Assembly: GCF_001952075.1 (NCBI RefSeq)
Contig: NZ_LXYU01000003.1
Coordinates: 434,001 to 498,000, forward strand
DNA from: Ditibartonella apis
GTDB taxonomy: Bacteria; Pseudomonadota; Alphaproteobacteria; Rhizobiales; Rhizobiaceae
Direction: 5' to 3'
Length of the DNA stretch: 64,000 bases
Position numbers and translations under genes: made by a program. The notes under the pieces are model-generated. The model was given only the letters and a program-made list of their open reading frames with translations, was not told the origin of the DNA and did no database searches. Shown in pieces: positions 10,501 through 17,575 of the stretch. Each line of letters opens with the position of its first letter. The stretch's first letter is position 1.

Positions 10501-10643
10501 GAATTTTGAGTGTTAAGCAAGCTGATTTTCGCGGGAACAAAATAAAAGAGCGGAAAATACGGCGTGAGATCAAAGCCATTGTGAAGGATGACCGCAAGAC
10601 CGAAGAACTTATGCAAATAGTTATCGCACAGGCTGAATACTGA
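7533..10643 (+). CDS. hsdR: Type I restriction endonuclease subunit HsdR
   Basis: ATP-driven DNA translocase and nuclease of the type I complex. Seen: an N-terminal PD-(D/E)xK nuclease domain with RPDLVLYI at about 132 and IELK at about 146; helicase motif I QGSGKS at about 290 (Walker A); motif II DECH at about 406 (Walker B); motif III FTGTP; and motif VI QAICRVNR at about 670. At 1036 residues it has the normal HsdR length, and the active-site residues I can check are present, so it looks intact. It starts 9 bases after hsdS. Its stop overlaps the next start as TGATG, so the downstream peptidase gene belongs to the same operon. Confidence 0.96.
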   Translation: MSVGQREKATQKRVIQLFVEELGYSYLGDFSDRVHDNIEETYLKAFLTRKGYSAQLISRALKDLKNTVGDQSVSLYDLNQQTYKKLRYGSKISESAEQKNITVQFIDWEHPLANDFYIAEEVTCVGKQTKRPDLVLYINGIAVAVIELKRSTVSMSKGIRQNLTNQRKDMIMPFFATIGLVMAGNDSEGLRYGVINTPEKYYLSWREDQNVIKDEISIAVRAKIENYPIRLDKNLISLCRKERFVELLHNFMVFDSGTKKTCRPNQFFGVMEARAYMREHKGGIIWHTQGSGKSLTMVWLSKWIKENLPDSRILIITDREELDLQIEQVFQGVDEHIVRIKRGSELVQKINDTSPVLMCSLVHKFGRKNSSKNDEDKSDYAGFIEEINRSLPPDFHPKGDFFVFVDECHRTQSGKLHQAMKHILPEATFVGFTGTPLMKKDKEKSIEVFGPYIHRYKFDEAVRDKVVLDLRYEAREVEQHVVQQDRIDAWFDAKTKGLTSVAKAKLKRRWGNLQKMFSSKERLGSIVSDIVFDMEMKPRLHDGRGNALLVAASIYQACKFYELFQDTPLKGKCAVVTSYQPNPGDIRTETVGDDGETEAVEQYEIYTNMLAGKDPKAFEAEAKEKFVKQPDQMKLLIVVDKLLTGFDAPPATYLYIDKSMRDHGLFQAICRVNRLDGEDKDFGYIIDYKDLFRSLEKAVGDYTSEAFDSYDKEDVTGLLSDRLSKAKEQLDNTLEALHALCEAVPLPRNDVDYIHYFCGSNTENFDLDELEENLPKREQLYSLSATALRAFSEVSGSLKEVFNYSLDEIRDLEKEVTDFIKIRDVVRAASGDYVDLKAYDPDMRHLIDTYLSADPSRVLNSFGGIPLVQLLVENGQAAIAAMPSETKAEQEAVAETIENNIGKEIVERRQSNPAYYEKMSELLGELVAKRKKDVLNYEEYLQEIVALATRVEKPESGEAYPENIRNSKARCAFYDYLNHDADTAVALDEGILSVKQADFRGNKIKERKIRREIKAIVKDDRKTEELMQIVIAQAEY

Positions 10644-11362
10644 TGAATAGCATTGTTGTCGGTGGTTTGAATATCCGCGTTACGAAAAAGAATATCAAAA
10701 ATATGTATATTCGTGTCCTGCCGCCGGAAGGAAAGGTTGCTATTGTCGTTCCAGAAAATACGTCAGACGATGCTCTTCGCTTGTTTGCCGTTTCAAGAAT
10801 TGCCTGGATAAAAAAGCAAAGGCAGAATTTTATTGACCAGGCAAGGCAAACCAAGCGGCAATACGTTTCAGGAGAAAGCTACTATGTTTGGGGGCGCAGA
10901 TACCGTCTTGAAGTTACATACTCATCAATCCGTAACAATGTATACCTATCTGGCAACAAACTTCTTCTACAGGTGCGTAAGGAAAGCACTGATGTGCAAC
11001 GTGAAAACATTCTCAACACATGGTACCGTGAACAGTTAAAATCCGCGATTCCAGCTATTTTGGAAAAATGCGAACAAATCGTAGGTGTGAAAGCCAAAGA
11101 ATGGCATGTCAAAAATATGCGTACAAAATGGGGAAGCTGCGTTCCTGAACGTCGACGTATTTGGTTAAATTTACAACTTGCAAAAAAATCGCCTGAATTT
11201 CTGAGCTATGTTATTACTCATGAATTGGTGCATTTTCTTGAAAGAAATCATACTGATAAATTCAGAAAATATATGGATCGTTTCTATCCGTCTTGGAGAT
11301 CGGCAAAAAATGAACTCAATGGTGAGATGCTCGATTATTTAGACCCGTCCATAACGGTTTAA
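10643..11362 (+). CDS. YgjP-type (DUF45) zinc metallopeptidase coupled to hsdR
   Basis: A 239-residue protein of the YgjP/SprT-like metallopeptidase group. Seen: the zinc motif HELVH at about residue 194, followed by NHTDKF with a further His and by MDRFYPSWR, the family's usual order; upstream is WGRRYRLEV and then KWGSC, also typical. No signal peptide or membrane segment, so cytoplasmic. Its start shares one base with the hsdR stop (TGATG), which means translational coupling. Genes of this family recur next to hsdR in other genomes, but their role there is unknown to me. Candidate roles are turnover of restriction subunits or a defence-linked protease. Neither is shown by the sequence. Confidence 0.85.
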   Translation: MNSIVVGGLNIRVTKKNIKNMYIRVLPPEGKVAIVVPENTSDDALRLFAVSRIAWIKKQRQNFIDQARQTKRQYVSGESYYVWGRRYRLEVTYSSIRNNVYLSGNKLLLQVRKESTDVQRENILNTWYREQLKSAIPAILEKCEQIVGVKAKEWHVKNMRTKWGSCVPERRRIWLNLQLAKKSPEFLSYVITHELVHFLERNHTDKFRKYMDRFYPSWRSAKNELNGEMLDYLDPSITV

Positions 11363-11518
11363 TATTCAAATGTCGTAAAATATGCACAATGAGTAAATTC
11401 TATAGTTTATTATTATGCACTTCATTTTAACTGATTTCTAAATTTTTTAAAAAATATGCATCACTCTTGTGCAGAGAAATTACCAAAGGTCGATATGGTA
11501 TAGAATATTTAGTATAAA

Positions 11519-11626
11519 TCGACGTTCCAGAGTGCCTTCCATGTTCGTATGTTCCGTCCTGATGGTTCGGAAGATGCTGCAACCGGCTCGGCTGCATCTG
11601 CATTTTGCCGTGGTGCCTATCAATAG
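11519..11626 (+). pseudogene. Second PhzF-family remnant, about 35 codons
   Basis: A short open stretch ending at TAG 11624-11626 encodes FQSAFHVRMFRPDG then EDAATGSAASAF, the same PhzF catalytic-loop segment as in 2270-2560. Here the conserved Glu-Asp before ATGSA and an Arg before MF are kept, so this copy is nearer the family consensus. No start, no N-terminal domain and no proper C-terminus are present, so it cannot be functional. Confidence 0.7.
11524..11612 (+). repeat. PhzF-derived direct repeat, right copy
   Basis: Gapless partner of 2293-2381 (89 bases, about 81% identical by hand count). It lies 162 bases after the last gene of the restriction-modification operon. Confidence 0.85.
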
Positions 11627-12103
11627 ACGCTCCATAAATACGGAAGAATGAAAAAATTGCCATCGCGATAGCTAGCAAGGGCGCTTGAGCAAACAGCATT
11701 TTTTTGAGCACACACATATGAGATAGTTTATCTCAACGTCTATAAACATATTGCCGAGTGAATAAGAACTTCGCCGAAGCCAGTGCGCGCATTGAACATC
11801 CCCCTACATTCATTGCGTAAGGGGATGATAATTGATTAACTGCACAGCAGAGCGCTGACACCAATGACGATGGGAGATTAAACAAAATGCGTCAAATTGT
11901 TTCGGCAAACAGAGTCACTTCAAACAGCATAATTTTGCAAAAATAACAGTAGCAATCCGGTTAGGTTTGCGTAACCTTAAAACATTCATTTTCTAAAAAT
12001 TTTTTTCTAATTGTAACAGCGAGTTTAGCAATATATTTCTTATCTTGCGGCTAAAAATGGAGAAAATGAAAACCTCATTCCAACTATGATGAAGAGGATC
12101 ATC
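11627..12103. other. Intergenic region upstream of the amino acid transporter
   Basis: 477 bases without a recognisable gene. An inverted repeat GGTTA-N8-TAACC at 11959-11976 lies about 130 bases before the transporter start and could be an operator. This is weak, because nothing else supports it. The rest is AT-rich. Confidence 0.35.
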
Positions 12104-12913
12104 ATGAAGCGTTATTTTTCCACATTATTGGCTGCAGTTCTTGTGCTTTTTACTAGCGCCGCATATGCTGATCGTCTTGACGACATAAAAAAAGCTGGCG
12201 TTCTAAAAGTTGCATCTTTTGATAGCAATCCACCGTTTGGTTTTGTTGATGAAAAAACAAAACAGATCACCGGACTTGATGTTGATTTTGCTCAAGCTGT
12301 TGCTGACAAACTTGGCGTCAAATTGGAAGTTCATCCAACCAATCCGGCAAACCGCATACCTCTTTTGACTTCAGGTCAGGTGGATTTGGTTGTGGCGAAT
12401 TTTACGGTCACTCCAGAGCGCGCCGAGCAGGTTGATTTTTCCATTCCCTATTTTGCTTCGGGTCAACAATTTATTGCCAAAAAAGGTTTTTTAAAATCAG
12501 CTGACCAACTGGCAAATTTGCGCATAGGAGCAGATAAAGGTACAACCAATGAAATTAATCTGAAAAATTTGTATCCGACAGCAACAATTATTACGTACGA
12601 TGACACGCCATTTGCTTTTGCTGCGTTGCGAAACGGAAATGTGCAAGCCATCACACAAGATGGTCCGAAGCTTGTTGGTTTATTGGCAAATGTCCCCGAC
12701 AAAGATCAATATGAGGTGCCGGCGTTCACCATTTCTAATGATTACATGGCAGCAGCAGCACCCAAGGGTGAAACTGCGCTTGTGACCGTAGTCAATGAAA
12801 CTCTGCTGGATTTGGAAAAGACAGGAAAAGCGGAAACAATTTACAATAAATGGTTTGGCCCCGATAGCAAAACTCCGCTCCCCAGATTGTTCAAGATCGG
12901 CGATAAACAATAA
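12104..12913 (+). CDS. Polar amino acid ABC transporter, substrate-binding protein
   Basis: Periplasmic binding protein of the glutamate/glutamine/histidine type (family 3). ATG 12104 is chosen because AGAGG lies 6 bases upstream; the frame also has ATG at 12086 and 12089 without such a site. Seen: signal peptide MKRYFSTLLAAVLVLF...AYA, then GVLKVASFDSNPPFGF, TGLDVDFAQAVA, and R in NPANRIPLL with DLVVANFTVTPERAE (ligand Arg/Asp region). 269 residues, full length. Two permease genes follow after an internal terminator. Overall it is closest by eye to GltI-like proteins; the substrate (glutamate/aspartate or similar) is inference. Confidence 0.9.
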   Translation: MKRYFSTLLAAVLVLFTSAAYADRLDDIKKAGVLKVASFDSNPPFGFVDEKTKQITGLDVDFAQAVADKLGVKLEVHPTNPANRIPLLTSGQVDLVVANFTVTPERAEQVDFSIPYFASGQQFIAKKGFLKSADQLANLRIGADKGTTNEINLKNLYPTATIITYDDTPFAFAALRNGNVQAITQDGPKLVGLLANVPDKDQYEVPAFTISNDYMAAAAPKGETALVTVVNETLLDLEKTGKAETIYNKWFGPDSKTPLPRLFKIGDKQ

Positions 12914-12945
12914 TTTTTTTCATCCGACATAAAACTTGAGCGAAG

Positions 12946-12969
12946 GAGCCGACACAATCGGCTCTTTTG
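12946..12969 (+). terminator. Intra-operon terminator between binding-protein and permease genes
   Basis: GAGCCGA (12946-12952), a 5-base loop, TCGGCTC (12958-12964) and then TTTT. A 7-bp GC-rich stem with a short T run is a modest rho-independent terminator. Placed here it would let the binding protein be made in excess over the permeases, a usual arrangement in ABC importers. Confidence 0.7.
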
Positions 12970-13017
12970 TCTGTTCGAAGAACAAAAATTTATACGCAAA
13001 ACTTTTGAGTAGAGCAC

Positions 13018-13743
13018 ATGCTGTCACACGAGTATTTAGGCTGGATATGGAACGGTTATCAAGTAACCATTGCCCTTACTATTCTTTCATGTATCGCCGC
13101 CTCATTACTTGGCGCCGTCTTATGCAGCATGCGCATAAGCCCGTTTTGGCCTTTCAATATTTTTTCCAAAGCTTACATAGCGATTTTTCGAAATACACCA
13201 TTGCTGGTTCAACTTTTCTTTTGGTACTTCGGGGTCAGCCGTTTTGTACCGGATAGTATCAGATTTTGGTTACTGGATGCACATCAATGGGTTTTCGGCC
13301 CAGTTACTTTAAATTGGCCGTCATATGAGTTTATATACGGATTTATTGGTTTGGCACTCTATACAGCCGCCTATATCGCAGAAGAATTGCGGGCTGGTAT
13401 AAAGACTGTACCGATAAATCAGCAATCTGCTGCCTATGCCCTTGGTTTCACGCGAAGTCAGGCATTCCGTTTTATAATTTTACCGCAAGCGGTACGTAAC
13501 GCCCTTTCACCACTGCTCGGCCAATATATGATGGCTTTAAAAAACTCTTCTCTAACAGCCTCAATAGGAGTTGCTGAACTTTTCTATGTTGCAAGCCAAA
13601 TTGAAACGCGTTCACTTTTGGCTTTTCCTGTCTATCTTATTTTGACAGTGTTATATTTAATAACCATTGCTCTTATCGAGATAATCGGACGCATTATTGA
13701 AACACGTCGGCTTAAAAGCACCGGTCGGAGGGTTCAGGCATGA
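13018..13743 (+). CDS. Polar amino acid ABC transporter permease (GltJ-like)
   Basis: Inner-membrane permease of the HisMQ/GltJK family, 241 residues. Seen: about five hydrophobic segments, FRNTPLLVQLFFWYFGVSR (typical of GltJ) and the EAA loop region around EELRAGIKTVPINQQSAAYALG with FRFIILPQAVRNALSP, which contacts the ATPase. It lies 104 bases after the binding protein and overlaps the second permease by ATGA. No ATPase gene occurs on either side. Confidence 0.92.
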   Translation: MLSHEYLGWIWNGYQVTIALTILSCIAASLLGAVLCSMRISPFWPFNIFSKAYIAIFRNTPLLVQLFFWYFGVSRFVPDSIRFWLLDAHQWVFGPVTLNWPSYEFIYGFIGLALYTAAYIAEELRAGIKTVPINQQSAAYALGFTRSQAFRFIILPQAVRNALSPLLGQYMMALKNSSLTASIGVAELFYVASQIETRSLLAFPVYLILTVLYLITIALIEIIGRIIETRRLKSTGRRVQA

Positions 13744-14435
13744 ACTTCTCGTTCATTTTCGATAATTTGGAATATTTGATGATTGGTGCTTGGCCAAATG
13801 GGCCAGTAGGCGGCTTGGCTTTAACATTGCTATTGTGCGTTTTTTCAGCTGTCTTATCAGCTTTGTTCGGTCTTTTATCCGGTATCCTGCTTGTTATGTC
13901 GGGTCAGAAATGTCAGTTGGTTCTGGTTGCTATTCTCGGGTTTTTCCGGGCAATCCCGATTTTGATGTTAATTTTCTGGATCTATTTTTTGCTTCCCATG
14001 ACGCTTGGCATATCTGCGCCAAAAGTACAGACTATTGTTTTGGCCTTATCCTTGGTTGGCGGGGCTTATCTTGGTCATTCTGTTGCAGCAGGTCTGCGCA
14101 GCGTTGGCGACGATCAATGGGCAGCCGGACTAGCACTAGGATTTAATAGGTGGAAAGTTCTATGGTTTTTGATTTTGCCACAAGCACTGCCACGTATGGC
14201 ACCATCATTTATCAACCAATGTATCTCGCTTACGAAAGATACGTCGTTGGCTTACATCATTGGTACACAAGAATTCCTGACCTTGGCGCGGCAAATTGAT
14301 GGTCGCTTGACAGGCGCTTATTCAACAGAAATCTATCTATTCGTAGGGATTGTTTACTTTGTGCTCTGTATGACATTGAGTTTTTTTGCAGAACGCATCA
14401 ACAAACACTATTCAAAAGAAAGACAGTTTGTCTGA
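13740..14435 (+). CDS. Polar amino acid ABC transporter permease (GltK-like)
   Basis: Second membrane subunit of the importer, 231 residues, same family. Seen: FFRAIPILMLIFWIYFLLP, and the EAA region AAGLRSVGDDQWAAGLALGF with LPQALPRMAPSFINQCISL. The start overlaps the preceding stop (ATGA). The usual third partner, an ATP-binding GltL/GlnQ-like subunit, does not follow; the next items are an integrase remnant and tRNA-Lys. Confidence 0.92.
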   Translation: MNFSFIFDNLEYLMIGAWPNGPVGGLALTLLLCVFSAVLSALFGLLSGILLVMSGQKCQLVLVAILGFFRAIPILMLIFWIYFLLPMTLGISAPKVQTIVLALSLVGGAYLGHSVAAGLRSVGDDQWAAGLALGFNRWKVLWFLILPQALPRMAPSFINQCISLTKDTSLAYIIGTQEFLTLARQIDGRLTGAYSTEIYLFVGIVYFVLCMTLSFFAERINKHYSKERQFV

Positions 14436-14541
14436 AAGGCATTGCAGATTAAGTTTGTGTATTGGTTCCGCTGCGTTAATTTTAGAAAAACAAGTCAGAT
14501 CCGTTTAACTATTTTCAAACATTGTCCGAAAATATAGGCAT

Positions 14542-14667
14542 GGCAATGCGTTGGGGCAAAAAACTATTGAAATGGCGCGGCACTATTCACGGTCTGCCGA
14601 CAAGAGTAAAAAGGTCGAAGCGGCGGTTATCAGACTGGGCGCTAGAATGAACAAAAAGAGTACATAA
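14542..14667 (+). pseudogene. Tyrosine recombinase (phage-type integrase) C-terminal remnant
   Basis: The plus frame 14542-14667 encodes LGQKTIEMARHYSRSADKS and then KKVEAAVIRL before a TAA stop. This matches the end of phage-type tyrosine recombinases: the last catalytic motif with the nucleophile Tyr (ARHYS), followed by a helical tail. An in-frame stop at 14506-14508 and the absence of the other catalytic residues upstream show it is only a tail fragment. It ends 86 bases from the 3' end of tRNA-Lys, the usual integration site of such elements, so it is probably a relic of an integrated element. Confidence 0.65.
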
Positions 14668-14753
14668 ATTGTCAAACTCTTCAAAAAAGTGTCAAACTTT
14701 GTTATCGGAAAATTTTTCTGTCTGAAAAAACATTTATAAATCAGAGATTTAAA

Positions 14754-14829
<76 letters not shown>

Positions 14830-15314
14830 ACAGTGACGTTGTCAAACAACGGATAGCGGTTCTATAGCGTTCCTCATGAATGATGTCTATAGAAAATTTT
14901 TATTTTTTCTGCCTTTTTATTCTATGTTGAATGGTCCATTCTGACGATTGAGAAAATATCTTGATCTTCACCTGAAAACGTCTCATTATATAACTTTCAT
15001 TCATTGCGTGTAACAAAGGTTGTTACCGGTAGAGAGAGGACGATCGAGCGTAATGCCCGACCAAAATTCAGAAGACCCTTCTTGTAGTATCGAGCGGTAC
15101 AGGCCGTTTCGGGGGAAAATTTATTATTATCAATCTATCAATTTTTCTTGTGCGTTGAAATTAACAGCCCGACGCAACAAAACGTTTTTTGCACCCGTTA
15201 AAAGGATGGACGTTCTCCGTCGTTTTTCCGGCTACGGCTTTGAGGAATAACATGATCAATATTGTTTGTCCTCAAGTTCTCTCCTATCTTCGGCCTTTTT
15301 CCGGGAATTGATGA
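14830..15314. other. Long leader region before the TerC-family gene
   Basis: 485 bases without a convincing gene. The 76-codon frame 15020-15250 has no family features and I do not call it. The region just upstream of the gene holds small GC-rich hairpins, for example GACG-TTCTC-CGTC followed by a T run near 15208-15225. TerC-family genes are sometimes under the manganese-sensing yybP-ykoY riboswitch. I cannot confirm that consensus here. Confidence 0.35.
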
Positions 15315-16880
15315 ATGTTTGAATGGATCGCAAATCCCCATGCGTGGATGGGCCTTGTAACGCTTATCTTTTTGGAAATCGTTCTGGGCATTGACAACCT
15401 TGTCTTTATCGCAATTCTGGCAACGAAACTTCCTGCTAAAGTAAGAAACCGTGCCCGCCTGACGGGGTTGAGCTGTGCACTGGTCATGCGGTTGATACTT
15501 TTAACCGCTATGGGTTGGGTGATGACACTTGACCAGCCTTTGTTTTCGGTTGGCAATTTCTCGTTCAGTTGGCACAGTTTGATTCTCATTGTTGGCGGCG
15601 CATTTCTTCTCGCCAAAGGAACTCTTGAACTCCACGAAAGACTGGAGGGCGAGGTCGAGGAAACCGGAGCTCCTGTGGCTCACGCTGTCTTCTGGCAGGT
15701 CATCGTGCAGATTGTTGTTCTTGACGCAGTGTTCTCTCTGGATAGCATTATCACTGCAACGGGTATGATCCCGAAAGACCAGATGATGGTGATGTATCTG
15801 GCGGTTATCATCGCGATGGCTGCCATGATGTGGGGATCTGGGCCGTTGATGGAATTTGTCAATCGCCATCCCACTGTTGTTATTCTCTGTCTCGGCTTTT
15901 TAATGATGATCGGCTTCAGTCTGATCGTGGAAGGATTCGGTTTTCATATTCCGAAGGGATACCTCTACGCGGCAATCGGTTTTTCCGTTCTTATCGAAGC
16001 ATTCAACCAGATTGGCCGTCACAACCGAGAAAAACTGATTTCGACAAATGATTTGCGTGAACGCACAGCAGGGGCGGTTCTAAGGCTTTTGGGCGGAGGT
16101 AAAAAAGAAGGCAATCTTGGTGAAACTGTTGATTTGATTGCAGAACAAGCAGCCTCGTCGCAAATTTTCAGACCCGAAGAAAAGCAGATGATTCGTGGGG
16201 TGCTTGATCTTGCCGACCGGCCTGTCCGTTCGATTATGTCTCCTCGAAACGAGATAGAGTGGCTTGATCTGGATACCAATGAAGAGGAAATGCGTGACGA
16301 GCTCGAGCAATTCAAACATAGCCGTCTCGTGCTTGCCCGCGAAAAGGTCGATGAATTCGTCGGTGTGGCGTTGACAAAAGATTTGCTGCTTGATCTTGCT
16401 GAAGGCAAAAACATTGACTGGCAAAAGGCCATGCGCCAACCCTTGGTGGTTCACGAAAACACAAGTGTTTTGCGTTTAATGGAAAAATTACGCCGCTCGC
16501 CCATACAACTTGCCATTGTTGTCGATGAACATGGCTCGTTTGAAGGTGTCGCAACCCCAACCGATATATTGGAAGCGATTGCTGGCGATTTTCCCGACGA
16601 AGATGACGAACCGGTTGTAGCCGAACAGCTTGAAAACGGAAGTTTTATGGTTGAAGGTTATGCCGATATTCGCCGGTTGAGTGGATATCTCGAGAAAGAT
16701 CTCGTGGACGAGAATGATCGTTATACCACTCTCGCCGGCTTCATGTTATGGCATTTCGGACATTTGCCTACTACAGGGGAAAATTTTGATGCCGAGGGGT
16801 TCAATTTCAAGGTGATTGAAATGGACAGGCGCAATATTTCGAAAGTTTTGATATCGCCAATTAAAAAACAGGACCAGTAA
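15315..16880 (+). CDS. TerC-family membrane protein with CBS and CorC/HlyC domains
   Basis: A 521-residue inner-membrane protein built like YoaE/YegH. N-terminal TerC domain (about 1-230) with FLEIVLGIDNLVFIAI and FSLDSIITATG, the acidic intramembrane signatures of the family; then a pair of CBS domains (about 290-410) including RSIMSPRNEIEWLD and VATPTDILEAIAGDFPDE; then a CorC_HlyC transporter-associated domain (about 430-515) with GSFMVEGYADIRRL and TLAGFMLWHFGHLP. Probably metal-ion homeostasis or efflux (TerC relatives export Mn2+). The substrate is inference. GGGA lies 8 bases before ATG 15315. Confidence 0.93.
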   Translation: MFEWIANPHAWMGLVTLIFLEIVLGIDNLVFIAILATKLPAKVRNRARLTGLSCALVMRLILLTAMGWVMTLDQPLFSVGNFSFSWHSLILIVGGAFLLAKGTLELHERLEGEVEETGAPVAHAVFWQVIVQIVVLDAVFSLDSIITATGMIPKDQMMVMYLAVIIAMAAMMWGSGPLMEFVNRHPTVVILCLGFLMMIGFSLIVEGFGFHIPKGYLYAAIGFSVLIEAFNQIGRHNREKLISTNDLRERTAGAVLRLLGGGKKEGNLGETVDLIAEQAASSQIFRPEEKQMIRGVLDLADRPVRSIMSPRNEIEWLDLDTNEEEMRDELEQFKHSRLVLAREKVDEFVGVALTKDLLLDLAEGKNIDWQKAMRQPLVVHENTSVLRLMEKLRRSPIQLAIVVDEHGSFEGVATPTDILEAIAGDFPDEDDEPVVAEQLENGSFMVEGYADIRRLSGYLEKDLVDENDRYTTLAGFMLWHFGHLPTTGENFDAEGFNFKVIEMDRRNISKVLISPIKKQDQ

Positions 16881-16977
16881 TTTTATTGGATAATAATCGG
16901 TGTTTGATAGAAACGCGTCATTGAACAAAGACAGTTTTAAAGTATAAAATAGTTTCTCAATCGAAGGGAAAGAAAAA

Positions 16978-17550
16978 ATGAAACCACTTTTGCAGATCAT
17001 TGTCACATCGACGCGCGCTGGTCGCGTAGGCAAGAAGTTGGGAGACTGGCTTTGTTCATACGCTGATAGTCATTCAAATTTTGATGTCGAGTTGATCGAT
17101 CTCGCTACAATCAACCTGCCGTTATTTGATGAACCGAAACATCCTCGTCTCCATCAATACGAACACGCCCACACGAAAGAATGGAGCAAATTGATTGCAA
17201 AAGGTGATTGCTACATTTTTGTTATTCCTGAATATGATCATTTGCCGCCTTCATCTTTTGTCAATGCGGTTACCTATCTTGCTAATGAATGGAGCTATAA
17301 AGCGGTTTCGTTTCTGAGCTATGGTGGTATTTCGGGTGGGCTTAGAGCCGTGGAAACAGCCCGTTTGATGGTCAATGCCGTAAGAATGGTTCCAATTCTG
17401 GAAACATTACCAATTCCGCAATATACCCAATATCTTGATGAAAACGGTTATTTCCTGCCGAATGCAGCGATGGAAGGCGGCGCGCAAGCAGTGTTAGACG
17501 AGCTATTCAAAATGAATAATGCTTTGAAAAACATCCGCCCCAAATTCTAG
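16978..17550 (+). CDS. NAD(P)H-dependent FMN reductase-family oxidoreductase
   Basis: A 190-residue flavodoxin-fold protein. Seen: IIVTSTRAGRVGKKLGDWL at the N-terminus (FMN-phosphate loop), LPLFDEPKHP, the flavin loop VIPEYDHLPPSSFVNAVTYL (family form PEYNxxxPxxLKNAID) and FLSYGGISGGLRAVE. Cytoplasmic and probably a reductase of quinones, azo compounds or free flavin; the true substrate is not readable. A good ribosome site (AAGGGAAAG) precedes ATG 16978. The FolB-type gene follows 25 bases later. Confidence 0.9.
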   Translation: MKPLLQIIVTSTRAGRVGKKLGDWLCSYADSHSNFDVELIDLATINLPLFDEPKHPRLHQYEHAHTKEWSKLIAKGDCYIFVIPEYDHLPPSSFVNAVTYLANEWSYKAVSFLSYGGISGGLRAVETARLMVNAVRMVPILETLPIPQYTQYLDENGYFLPNAAMEGGAQAVLDELFKMNNALKNIRPKF

Positions 17551-17575
17551 TTGGACATGAATATCGGAAAATGTG

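Noticed and set aside
15020-15250. 76-codon plus-strand frame before the TerC gene
   Set aside because: No ribosome site, no protein family features, and it overlaps what looks like a structured leader.
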